Below are positions 1 through 9,574 of a stretch of 64,000 nt of DNA, piece after piece. Location of the stretch: NCBI GenBank assembly GCA_902728285.1, contig CACVBU010001134.1:365007-429006 (forward strand), in the 5' to 3' direction. Numbering within the stretch: the first letter of the stretch is position 1; every line of letters begins with the position of its first letter. The position numbers were made by a program, and so were the translations under genes. Below the pieces are notes generated by a model. That model saw only the letters and a list, made by a program, of their open reading frames with translations, had not been told where the DNA came from and made no database searches. Origin of the DNA: Clytia hemisphaerica (lineage: Eukaryota; Cnidaria; Hydrozoa; Leptothecata; Clytiidae).

Positions 1-374
1 ACCTCGTCTTGTTTTTTAGAAGGATTGCGTATTCTTTGAAATAAGCAGATAAGAAGGTTTCTTTATGCCCTTACAACTCTTTAAATTTCCACACCATCCA
101 CGCGCAATATTATTTTAAGAAAATAGACATGTTCGGTTGTTCAGAAAAATCTACTTGTCACAACAGTGTTTTTTATTCTAACGTTGCAATACCTTAAAAT
201 TCAGCAAAACCTCGAATCACCTTCGATCCCAGGGCAAACATCATTAACGTTTCTATTTGGATGTTATTTGATGAGTTTTAGCCCTGGTCTTGGGTATCTT
301 ATAATTTTGCATAATCTCAAAATATGTATGAATTGTCATAAAAGTAAAAACTTTATTCCCTTCTTGAATTAGTA

Positions 375-525
375 ATAGTTATCGCACGGTACCGAGTAAA
401 TATGGGATATATTATTCCAGTTCCGATTTCTCGTCATATTTTGAGCCTTCGCGCGAGAAAATATAGAAAACTCTGAACGAGAGAAATATATCCTATATTG
501 TACGAGTGAAAGTGTGATGGTTTAT
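375..525. repeat. short foldback element, GTTATC-ended
   Basis: The left part reads AGTTATCGCAC then TATGGGATAT. The right part reads ATATCCTATATTGTACGAG then GTGTGATGG, an imperfect reverse complement. The same motif set (TACAATATGGGATAT, ATATTGTACGAG) recurs at 29881-29992 and near 30740, so this is a dispersed family of small non-autonomous foldbacks. Confidence 0.5.
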
Positions 526-699
526 CGTCAACTTGAAAATTATCAACAAACTTCTTTCTCTTCATTTGTGTCATTTTCTTTGTTTTGCTTTTTCACTTCC
601 TTTAATTTGGCGAAATCAACATCAAAACATTCGAAAATTATTTGAATGGTCAATAGAAATATCGAAATGTTCTTTTCGGTAGCTAAATTAGTAAACATA

Positions 700-1180
700 A
701 CTCTTAATCTGTTGGCTAAAAGTTTCAAAAATCTTTTTCCTAGAAATGAAGATCTGTTTCTCCTCAAAACCTAAATTTTTAATCTCAAAGTATCTTCCCT
801 AGAAAATTTGGTTTGTTTCCACAATTTTCAGAATTAGAACTTTGATCTGTTCTCCCAAGCTCATGAGGAATAGGGGGGGGGGCAGGATATCTGTTTCCCT
901 CTTTTGCAAATTTTCATCTGTTTTCCTTGCTTTTTGTAATTCATATCTGTTTTCCCCCAGAAAGTTCAATCTGTTTCAAAAGCAATATCATCTTTTTGGA
1001 AACAGATATCTGTTTCCCAATTCATTATGTCATCACCTAGAAATTTTGATATGTTTCTCTCTGATGGCGTCATCAGCTGGAGCGGGGAGACAGATAGTTT
1101 TAAGGAAAAGGTCTTTCCTAGAAAATCTCTTTCCCCATTTTTCGAAAAAAGCTCTCTCCTGGAAAAGGGAAACAGATGTT
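700..1180. repeat. ATCTGTTTCC degenerate repeat cluster with G run
   Basis: The words ATCTGTTTC, CTAGAAA and TTTTCC recur about every 30-40 bases, with inverse forms (GAAACAGAT) on the right side near 1085-1175. A run of ten or more G lies near 870. The overlapping open frame at 842-1261 is therefore repeat sequence, not a gene. The layout (inverted copies, G run, internal minisatellite) matches the GC-run-capped foldbacks seen elsewhere in the window. Confidence 0.45.
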
Positions 1181-2228
1181 TCGGGGAAATGGGCTGGTCG
1201 CCTGCTTCTGAAAATTGACGGTGACCAAGATTTTGTTCGAATTATAGAAAGTTTCCAATAATGGAAGTTCGAATTAGTGAGTGTCTACTGTGTGACTAGA
1301 TCAAAACCAAAAACAAAACAAACAATTGTTTTTCTTTTCGTAAAATATATTTTAACATAAGATACAAATTAAGATTTCATACAAAAAAATGAACACACTC
1401 CTAAAAAAATATTTGTCGCCCTTTTGTAAATCATACAACTCGAATTGGGAGTTTCTGAAGAATTAATTTTGAAGCCATTTCTTTCATTTTCTTTTGTTAA
1501 TTAAAGTGTTCTATAATTGAAGTTCTATGATGTAATCAATGATGTCCTACAAGTGAAACATTTTTATATGTCATTTCGTCTTACGAATATTTTGAGGTAT
1601 CTTATGTGCACGTTGGACCAATTTTAACCTTGAAAATGCCTCCTTCTATGTAATTTGAAAATTATGCAGCCGTAGAATAAAAAAAATATCATAATACTGA
1701 GATATTGGGTAAAGGATATAAAAAGCTATTACATCCAAACAAATTATTAGGCAAATTAGATAATGCTTATAGAAGAAAAAAATTGAGGTAGAACCAAATC
1801 AATTACTCCTACAATGAACAATCAGGTGTCGAAAGGGATTTGACCTATCGTGAGAAATTAAATTTCAATTTTCACAAAAGGGTTTTGAAAATTTGCTGTG
1901 TTAAACAGTCGAACTTTAAAAATCCTAATCGTATCGCCTAAATCAATTTTATAAGAAAATTAAGCAGCAATTTGAAACTCTACAGTATCGCAGTTCGGTT
2001 AACTTGAAATTTATAACTTGAAGTTATTTCAAAAGTCTCATAGACGCATTCGATTCTTATAATCCAGCAAAGGCTTTTAGGTTATTGTGAAGATCGATTT
2101 CGAGAGCGTCAACTGTATTGCTGATATCAAAGAAAATATATTTTAACATTAAAACCAAAAATTAACGTAAAGTAATAAGATATTTAAACACATTCGTGAA
2201 TTCTTAGGATAACTTCTGGAAAAAGACC

Positions 2229-2234
2229 TTTATT
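2229..2234 (-). promoter_or_regulatory. polyadenylation signal AATAAA
   Basis: The reverse complement reads AATAAA about 37 bases past the stop codon of the gene at 2271-6389. Position and strand fit the 3' end of that transcript. Confidence 0.6.
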
Positions 2235-2270
2235 GATTCATGTTTTTTTAATATTAATGTCTCAAGGAAT

Positions 2271-5200
2271 TTAAAATCCAAAATCAAGTTCTTCTCCTTT
2301 TACCATCTTCTGTGCATTTGCTTGGATCTGTTTCTTCTTCTCTTCGGTAATAGGTGCAATTGCCCTCATCTCTGTATCGATTGCTGATGTTTTCTTGTGG
2401 CAGTTTGCAAGAAACTCCTCGTGGTGCTTGTCTACAATTCTCTTGATGTCTTCCTGAGCTTTTCTGCATTCTGCGCCCAATTCTAATCTCAATTTTTCGA
2501 GCTTTGCTTTATCTTGATTAGCATCTAAAATAAGGATTTCATCCAACTTTAAACACAACGGCATGAGATATTTCTTTGAAATTTCTTTATACGAGCCAGC
2601 AAGATGGTTGACAACATGGTTGACTTTGACTGCTTGATAAGCTGTTTGGTAGACAGTCTCCTTTGCCATGTTAGTTACTCTTGCGGACTGAGCGACTTTC
2701 TCTGCGTCAGCAACAAACATATTCAATGAGGGAGCCAGTGTTGAATTTATCAAGTTAGACAGTGACGTAAAGAATTGAAGAAGATCCACCCACTTTTGTT
2801 TGACTTTATTCAATGCATCTAATCCCTGGTTCAAGACTTCGATCATTCGTTTACTTGTAGCATCTTCACTTTTGAAATTCTCCAATCTCCTCAATTCTTC
2901 TGCTAAAGCTTGTTCTGATGCATCAAACCGCTTTTTTTCTTCTTCAGCGCGATTTCGAAGAGAATTCAACTCTGAGCGATGGGCTTCAACCTTTTTGTGA
3001 GCATTATCAATCATGTTTTCAGAGAGATTGCCCGAGCTGCCTGATGGTGCTTGTGATGGTGGTAGAGTTGGATTTGGATTATTGAATTGAGAGATTCCTG
3101 CTTTCACTTTCAAACTTGATCCAATCGTGTCTGATTGAGAAATGATTTTTTCTGCTTGACCGAAGAGTTTTTGAATCGTTGCGACGCTTTCAGGAAGCTT
3201 CTGGATTCCTTCAATTGTTTTGAGGGCGTTGTCAATCAATTTCATTAGTTGGTTTTTGGTTGTTTTGTGATCTCCAGCGTCCATACCTTTGATATTCTTT
3301 TTCATCATATTAAAAAAGGTTTCAGCTTCAAGGATTTTACCAACTGGGATATCTTTGTCTCCTTTTTCAACCACTTTTTCTCTTAGCTTGATATCACCTT
3401 CACTGTCATCAAAATAATTCAGCAATAGATTAGCGAAGAGGTTGATTTGGCTGTTCTTTACCATGTATTCGTCTCGCACAAAATCAACCTTAGGGTTTTC
3501 TACATGTGTGCCTTGTGCTGGATACTGCACATTTTGGTTTGGTGCTTGCTGAGGATTTTGCATACCACCCATTTGTTGAGGAGGCATACCACCCATTCCG
3601 CCCATTCCACCCATGGTCATCATGTTTGCATATTGGGTTCCCATTTGAACGGCAGCATTTGCTCCAGTTTTAACGATGCTTGTCAAGCTTTCAGTCAGCG
3701 ATGCCATCATCAAATCTTGAGCACTTGGCATAGAAGCCATTGCATCTTTCCAATCTTCCTTTGCACTCTTGACTTGTCCTTCCATGTCTTTTAATGCCTT
3801 TTCGTTCGCTTTTGTAACCTGATCCAAGCGTTCACTCTCTCGCTTAGCATTATCGATATTAAGTTGTAGATGCTCTAGAGCAGTTTTTACATCGGTCTGC
3901 TTGGCAAGTGCACCCAGTTGAACTTCTTCAATAACTTCAATAACATGCGTAAATTCTTTCACGACCTCTTCACATTTAACCTTGGCATCGTCGGAAACTT
4001 TTTTGATTGCCAGAAGTCTTTCAGGAAGAAAATTCTGAATGTCTGAAGGTTCCGATTCTGGAGACAACAGAATTTTCAATGCAGATTTCATTAATCCAGG
4101 TACCTATGGTGTTAAAATTAAGCTGTAAGGATTACCTTTGCTAAGGTTTTAATCAAATATTGAGTTTTAAGCCTTTTTGCTTTAAGTTTGTTGTTTGTAT
4201 CTTACTTGTCAATTTTAACTGATTGAAGAACTCTTTTACAAGATTGCAAAGATAATCCTTGGAATATGACATTAAAAGAATAGATTACAAACTACTTTTG
4301 GAAATATCATACTTTGCTTCACGAGACTTCATTTCTGGTACAGAAGTACTTATTAAAGCCTTCTGATTTCAAGTACATAATTATTTTTCTCATAGAAGAT
4401 GCCCTTCAAACAGACTCAATTTTCTTAAATATTTCACAAAAAGATTTGGTTTACACGAGACATATCAATTAAAAAATGAAATGAAATATCTTGTTTGGGG
4501 TAGTAATGAGTGATACTTTGCCATTCTTTAGAACGAGGTTCAGAGAATCAACACCAATGCCATGGATTGCTGTTCGGAGGACAAAATATTAGGGTGTAGG
4601 AGGCGTAACCATAATTCCGATTAGACTCTTATTTGCTTGCTATTTCATTTCATTCAATAATATGGGTAATAAGTATCGAGAAAGTTCTCAAGATGGCAGT
4701 CAATCACGGCAATAAACACGGGACGATTTTTTGAAAAAAAATCAGGCTTTAGAACCTATATCTCAACACCCATACCTCAAAGATCCTACCATTGAGACCC
4801 CTTCCCACTGGAAGAATTGGCCAAGATATCGTCCTCGGTGGAAATAATCAAATAAACCTATCTTCACTGCAAAATATGCTATTCTTCCCATCGACTTGAA
4901 AACAATGGAATTCAAATCCCCAGCCATAAAAACATCGAGTTTCAGCCAGTTATGATTAACACTACTGGCTGAAAAAATCAAATCAGGTCTGTGAAAAGTG
5001 GGTTTATCCTAGGTAACTAGGAGTAAACTCCATGAATCGAATTGGCTAAGATAGGTACTAATTTTTGACTCGCGTAATAATTGTGGTTTTTACAATCAAG
5101 CTAATGCACGATTGCACTTGCACTTCATTTCAATGCGATCCCGATGTTTTATCCAAAAATTTACGCCATCACGTCAAAAAAATCCTTCCGTCACGCAATC

Positions 5201-6389
5201 ACAAAAATAAGCGCTGTGGGATACCGTGGGTTTAACATTTCGGAGAACAAAAGCATCCATGACAACTAGCGAATCCAACAAAAACAATACGTGAGAATGT
5301 TCATTTCAAATATTGAAATAATTTGTTATGAGTTGAAATCTTGCTAGTAACTCCGTTTACATTTTTCGGAGAATATTTATAGAATACTTGCAACTCATAA
5401 AATACTTGCACCAAAAGTAAAGCGTCTAGATGGTAGCTCGGTGGAGTCGAAAAGCACCCGTTTTTTCAGAAAGTATACAGATGAAATCAGGAGACTTTAT
5501 GGTACTACTGTGCCAAAACATAAGTAACCAAAAAGTAGCAAAAATTCGAAATGAAACTTTTTCCAAGATAATAAGAAAATTCGATCTACCGTGGGTTTTT
5601 ATGGGATGCTTTGTAAAAGTGTTCAAGAGTACTTGCCCGGGGGGGGGGTACTTATGCAAAAATGGATGATGGGTATGTGCGAACGGTAAGGGTCGGTTTT
5701 TTCACCTTTCAAAGTCTCTCTAAGGGTCGGAAAAAATCAGAAAGTTTTAAATTAGTCTCTCTAAGGGTCGGAAAATTCAGGATTTTTAGAAAATTTTTTG
5801 ATTTCCAGAGAAAAAATTATAATAAAGTCTCTCTAAGGGTATGGCTTTTTTCAAAAATCGAAAAAAAAAATTCAAAAAGTTTCTCTAAGGGTCACCTTTT
5901 CAGCAAAAATCAGTCTCTCTAGGGGTCGGTTTTCGGAGTTCCCGTCCGCACATACCCCTCATTCGCCAACCCTAGTACCCCCCCCCCGGGAATACTTGTT
6001 ATCTAGCGAGTGATAAACCCCTTTTGAATTCATATAAGACAAAATAAGAAAACTTTTTATAAATCTATAATTACCCTTTCGCAGCTCATTGATATGTATT
6101 CCATATTTCCATCGGCTGTTCGAAAGGCTCTTTGCCCAGCTTGCGAGACTTGCATAAGACAAGCACGCAATGAATTTGTATTAGTTAAATGCTTGTATTT
6201 CTCATTAACTCCTTCAACTCTCAAATCCACTTCAACTCCTGTCGCGATATAACACAGTTGACCAAGAATATTGATAGCCATTGGAGCACCTGATAGTTTT
6301 GCTGACATTTGATCAAAGGGTTGCATCATGGTTAAAAATTCATCTTGCTGCGAGACAATACCAGTCACGGCTTTGTCAACCTGTGCCAT
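2271..6389 (-). CDS. two-exon helix-rich protein, unrecognised family (about 715 aa)
   Basis: Coding exons are 6389-6075 and 4103-2271 on the minus strand. The donor GG|GTAATT and acceptor CATAG|GTACC join in phase 0, giving CER|VPGL. The start ATG at 6389 lies one base after a good acceptor (TTCTTTATTCAG|G), so a non-coding first exon is likely. The product has an N-terminal region of about 105 residues, long charged helices (about 140-240), a Met/Gly/Pro/Gln-rich low-complexity stretch (about 265-310) and a second coiled coil (about 475-520). After that come a W-x-x-L-x-x-F-F helix (about 543-560) and a Lys/Glu-rich tail ending DFGF. No signal peptide or clear membrane span is seen. A shortened paralogue lies at 21396-23209 with the same intron position. 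I do not recognise the family. The helical layout loosely resembles several coiled-coil protein classes, and no function is assigned. Confidence 0.85.
4770..4990 (-). repeat. dispersed repeat (GGGGATTTAAATTC family)
   Basis: Read on the minus strand this contains GGCTGGGGATTTGAATTCC, CAGTG and a GAGGACGAT-like segment. Those words also occur at 47850-48075 and 56725-56945, and more weakly at 38507-38600 and 60366-60556. It lies in the intron of the minus-strand gene 2271-6389. No coding capacity is apparent. Confidence 0.5.
5636..5990. mobile_element. GC-run-capped foldback element with internal minisatellite
   Basis: The ends are CCC plus a G run then TACT, and AGTAC plus a C run then GGG. 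The flanking 8-mers AGTACTTG (5628-5635) and AATACTTG (5991-5998) look like a target-site duplication with one mismatch. The interior holds about five degenerate copies of a unit built on TCTCTAAGGGTCGG. The open frames through it are repeat translations. It sits in the intron of the gene at 2271-6389. An 8-bp duplication suggests mobilisation by a hAT-type transposase. Confidence 0.65.
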
Positions 6390-7236
6390 CCTGAATAAAG
6401 AACGAGTAAAGGAGTTTTGAGAAAACCTTCTATAAAGGCTTATTGGCCCAGCGCTAGCAATAGGGCCTTTCATTAGCACTTTTCCGTCCGTGTATCTGTC
6501 TGTCCGTTTTGGTAGAAACGGCGCTTAAAACCAGTAACATACTTTTTAATTTTGCCGTCTGGAGAGGGAAAAGCTTGCTAAAGTCGAATACTGGCTATAA
6601 AAGATATATTTTCTGATTCCGCGCTCCTTCAAAACAATTTTCAAAACAAAACAAGATGGCAGTCGAAGCGAGGAGGTTGATTCATACTTTCTTGAACATT
6701 TTCTTTGCTTTAGTGGTCAAGAGACTTTCAAATTAAAGAAATTTTGTAATTATTTTTCTTTATAAACCTTTTTTCAACATTCTGCCATACCTTATAGTCT
6801 TTGCTCAAGTTTTCATTAAGTTTTATGAGTGAAAATTCTACCTTAAATCACTTTCATTTTTAGTTTCTTGTTTTCAAAAAGACTTTAAAAATTTTTAGGA
6901 AATAATGGCTTCTGATATAGAAATAAATAAACTGGAATGCAGCTGATGTGTAAAATTGAATAAGATTGTAACTTTTTTCTTGATGCTACATAAGAAAACA
7001 GTCACTTCTGGATCTGTCGCTGTTCAGGCTGTTAACAAGAAACAACGGTGGTCAGCAGTGGTGGGACGTGGTATGATTTTCAAACTCAACACATAATTAT
7101 TTCAAGTAAACTGATTCTGGAATTTGGTAATGGACACTAAAATGGAGCCCATGCGTAAATTGGAACAATATTGGAACTTTTTCCATGATGCTACGCGTGA
7201 AAATGGTTATTTCTGGATCTGTCTCGTTTGACGATA

Positions 7237-8226
7237 GACCTTTTTTCAAAGAAGCCACCCTGGGTTGGTCTAAAAAGCAGGGTAGCCAATTGGGGTAGCC
7301 AATTGGGCTAGGTTGTGGGGTACCTAAATATTTTACAGACCAGAATAGAAATACCGAAAATGAATACATAGAACCACATTTTACTGACCAGGGAGCACGA
7401 ATCTGATTGATACTTAGATTGATCATGTATGATTACAAAGATAAACAAAGATATAAATTACCACGTGTAAATGCACGAGGAGTAAGAAATAGAGCTTCAT
7501 TATAATAGAGCTATTTCAAAAGACTTTTTGTACCTATTATAAGTTGCCATATTAAAAAATTTTGAAAGGAATTGATTGTTTGAAACATCTAAACATGATA
7601 TAAATTAAACAATAGATTCAATAACAAAGGATTGTTAAGATATGACAAGATTAGAGATCATATGGCCCAAAGGCGATTCCAAAGCTATTATCATCGAATT
7701 ACAGCTTCACGGAAATAACAATTAAAAATATAAATAAAATCTAAATATTAAATATTAAAAACTGTTTTGTATATATTTTTTATTCGGGTCTGTAAATTTT
7801 CAAACGAAGCCAAGAAGGAAGACAAAATGGCGCCAGGTCTCTTGAGAAGTAACAAAGTTCAGTACCTTTGGAAAAAAGGCTATTGTGGCTGAAGTTCGAA
7901 AGGAATCTTAAATTTTATTACATGGAATCATTAACAAGATGTTGTATAGTTATTTCCACATGAAAATAGGTTTCAGATTTCAAAAGTTTAGGCAAAAAGA
8001 GGTACCCCATAACCTAGCCCAATTGGCTACCCCATTGGCTACCCTGCTTTTTAGACCAACCCAGCCACCCTGTTGAATAATTATGTAGTCCAGCAGAAAA
8101 ACAATGATACACCCATGCATAATTATTACAATATGCATGAAACAGTAATTTATGCTTTGCTGTATCATTGTTTGTATGGCTGGACTACATAATTATTCAA
8201 CAGGGTTGCCTCTTTGAAAAAAGGTC
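7237..8226. mobile_element. TA-flanked mariner-like MITE, interrupted
   Basis: The inverted ends are GACCTTTTTTCAAAGA and TCTTTGAAAAAAGGTC, flanked by TA at 7235-7236 and 8227-8228. Two further copies lie at 8858-9024 and 57561-57739. This one is lengthened by the nested element at 7262-8062. Inner arms carry CCTGTTGAATAATTATGTAG and its complement. There is no transposase frame, so it is non-autonomous. The TA duplication is typical of Tc1/mariner elements. Confidence 0.75.
7262..8062. mobile_element. nested element with 9-bp target duplication (GGGTTGGTCT ends)
   Basis: The ends GGGTTGGTCTAAAAAGCAGG and its reverse complement are near perfect and extend about 60 bases. The 9-mer AGCCACCCT stands on both sides (7253-7261 and 8063-8071). 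It lies inside the left arm of the mariner-like MITE 7237-8226. A 9-bp duplication with GGG ends fits a Mutator-like non-autonomous element. The interior of about 680 bases has no convincing gene. Confidence 0.75.
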
Positions 8227-8857
8227 TATTGGTGGCTTGATTTGTCAAACTCGACACAGAATTATTTCAAATAAGCTGATTATGGAATCATGTTAATGGA
8301 GACTAAAATGCAGCTCATGTGTAAATTTGAACAAGATTGGGACTTTTTTCATGATTCTACACATATATTAAATAAAATGGTCATTTCTGGATCTGTCGCA
8401 TTAAACGATCGGTGGCTTGATTTTTCAAACTCGACTCACATAATTATTTAAAGTATAAACTGATTCTGGAATCTGTTAATTGACACTAAAATGCAGCTCA
8501 TGGGTAAATTTGAACTAGATTGAAACATTTTTCATGGTTACAATGCATGAACAGTGAAAATGGTCATTTCTGGATCTATCACTCACATTAACTGTTAACT
8601 CACATTAAATCTCATGAATTTTATTAGCCTTGATATGCAGACCGTAAACTATTTTATCGTCTAGTTTTTTAAAGATTATTTTTCTGGTTTACTGTCTGGT
8701 CCAACTAACATGCCTGCAGGGATATATCTCCCTGAATATGTGAGTGCACCTAATTGGTTAAAAAGCGCCCACTCACTATATATTCGCGGGTTTTTTAAAA
8801 TATTTTTCTATGGGCGCACATAATTTATGAAAATTTTCCACCTAGGACATTTTTATA

Positions 8858-9024
8858 GACCTTTTTTCAAAGAGGACGTCCTGTTGAATAATTATGTAGT
8901 CCAGCCATAAAAACAATGATAGAGCCATGCATAATTACTGTATCATGCATATTGTAATAATAACATATGTTTTTCTGCTGGACTACATAATTATTCAACA
9001 GGGTAGCCTCTTTGAAAAAAGGTC
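8858..9024. mobile_element. TA-flanked mariner-like MITE, intact copy
   Basis: A 167-base foldback with the same ends as 7237-8226 and 57561-57739 (GACCTTTTTTCAAAGAGG), flanked by TA. The two arms pair almost along the whole element around a short AT-rich centre. Non-coding. Confidence 0.75.
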
Positions 9025-9039
9025 TATTCCACCCCCACT

Positions 9040-9266
9040 GAGATTGGGTAACTTGCATCAGTGGAGGCTAACATGCATAGCCCTTAAATGAAAGACCTGG
9101 CTGGTCATTAAAATACAAAATTAAATCAAAACAAAAATGGTAGAGTAGAGCTGCGAGCGGAGCTGCATAGTTGTATTTTAGTGACCAGCCAGGTCTTTCA
9201 TTTGAGAGCTATGCATGTTATGCATGTTATGTTAGCCTCCACTGATGCAAGTTACCCAATCTCACG
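9040..9266. repeat. foldback repeat (TGAGATTGGGTAAC ends)
   Basis: The left arm TGAGATTGGGTAACTTGCAT and its complement at 9247-9266 are continued by GGAGGCTAACATGCATAG and by GAAAGACCTGGCTGGTCA with their complements, leaving a short centre. No clear target duplication was found. Non-coding MITE-like element. Confidence 0.6.
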
Positions 9267-9574
9267 GTACCTGAGAGTATTCAACCGGGTGAACATGCGC
9301 CGGTTGGTAGGAGACCATTCAATAAAATTTCAAGCGTCTAACCAATGAGAAGTACAGCGGTGATTTTGGAAAAATTTTCCCTGTCTTCACTTTGATCCAT
9401 GTCAACAGGGTCATACATTTGCTGTTTTGCACGCTCTTTATCAACACGTTACTTTTCGCTGGGCCTTCAAGCCAACAGGCTTCTTGTTTTGTTTTAAAAT
9501 ATATTGCAAAACATATTGGTAAAAGGAATATTTTGATGTAGGTTTCGGAACACAGAAAAAAAGGGAGGTCGTCA

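Larger units (their letters stand above)
1..2220. other. gene-free flank
   Basis: I find no convincing exon here. Short open frames exist but have no recognisable domain and lie partly over repeats (375-525 and 700-1180, listed separately). The stretch 1180-2220 is AT-rich and shows nothing I can name. The 3' end of the minus-strand gene at 2271-6389 lies just to the right. Confidence 0.5.
6925..8590. repeat. interrupted tandem repeat, about 155-bp unit, four copies
   Basis: Copies begin near 6925, 7083, 8245 and 8408. Each carries CATAATTATTTCAA, then CACTAAAATG-CAGCTCATG, then TCATTTCTGGATCTGTC. The array is split between its second and third copies by the TA-flanked element at 7237-8226. 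Joining across the insertion restores the unit junction, as seen in the intact copy near 8405. No coding signal. Confidence 0.7.

Noticed and set aside
842-1261. 139-codon open frame with a second overlapping frame
   Set aside because: It runs through the ATCTGTTTCC repeat cluster and a long G run. Composition follows the repeat, and no splice or domain support exists.
3447-3794. Cys/His-rich 115-codon frame on the plus strand
   Set aside because: It is the antisense shadow of the Met/Gly-rich and coiled-coil coding region of the minus-strand gene 2271-6389.
2271-4103. Idea that the helix-rich protein is an alpha-helical membrane-active protein
   Set aside because: The helices and a Gly/Met-rich stretch alone do not show this. 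There is no clear membrane hairpin, signal peptide or family motif.
5662-5922. 86-codon frame with repeated SLRVGKF-like words
   Set aside because: It translates the internal minisatellite of the foldback 5636-5990.
6390-6479. Upstream in-frame extension of exon 1 (30 extra residues from ATG 6479)
   Set aside because: A strong acceptor TTCTTTATTCAG lies immediately before the ATG at 6389, so the upstream codons are more likely intron sequence.
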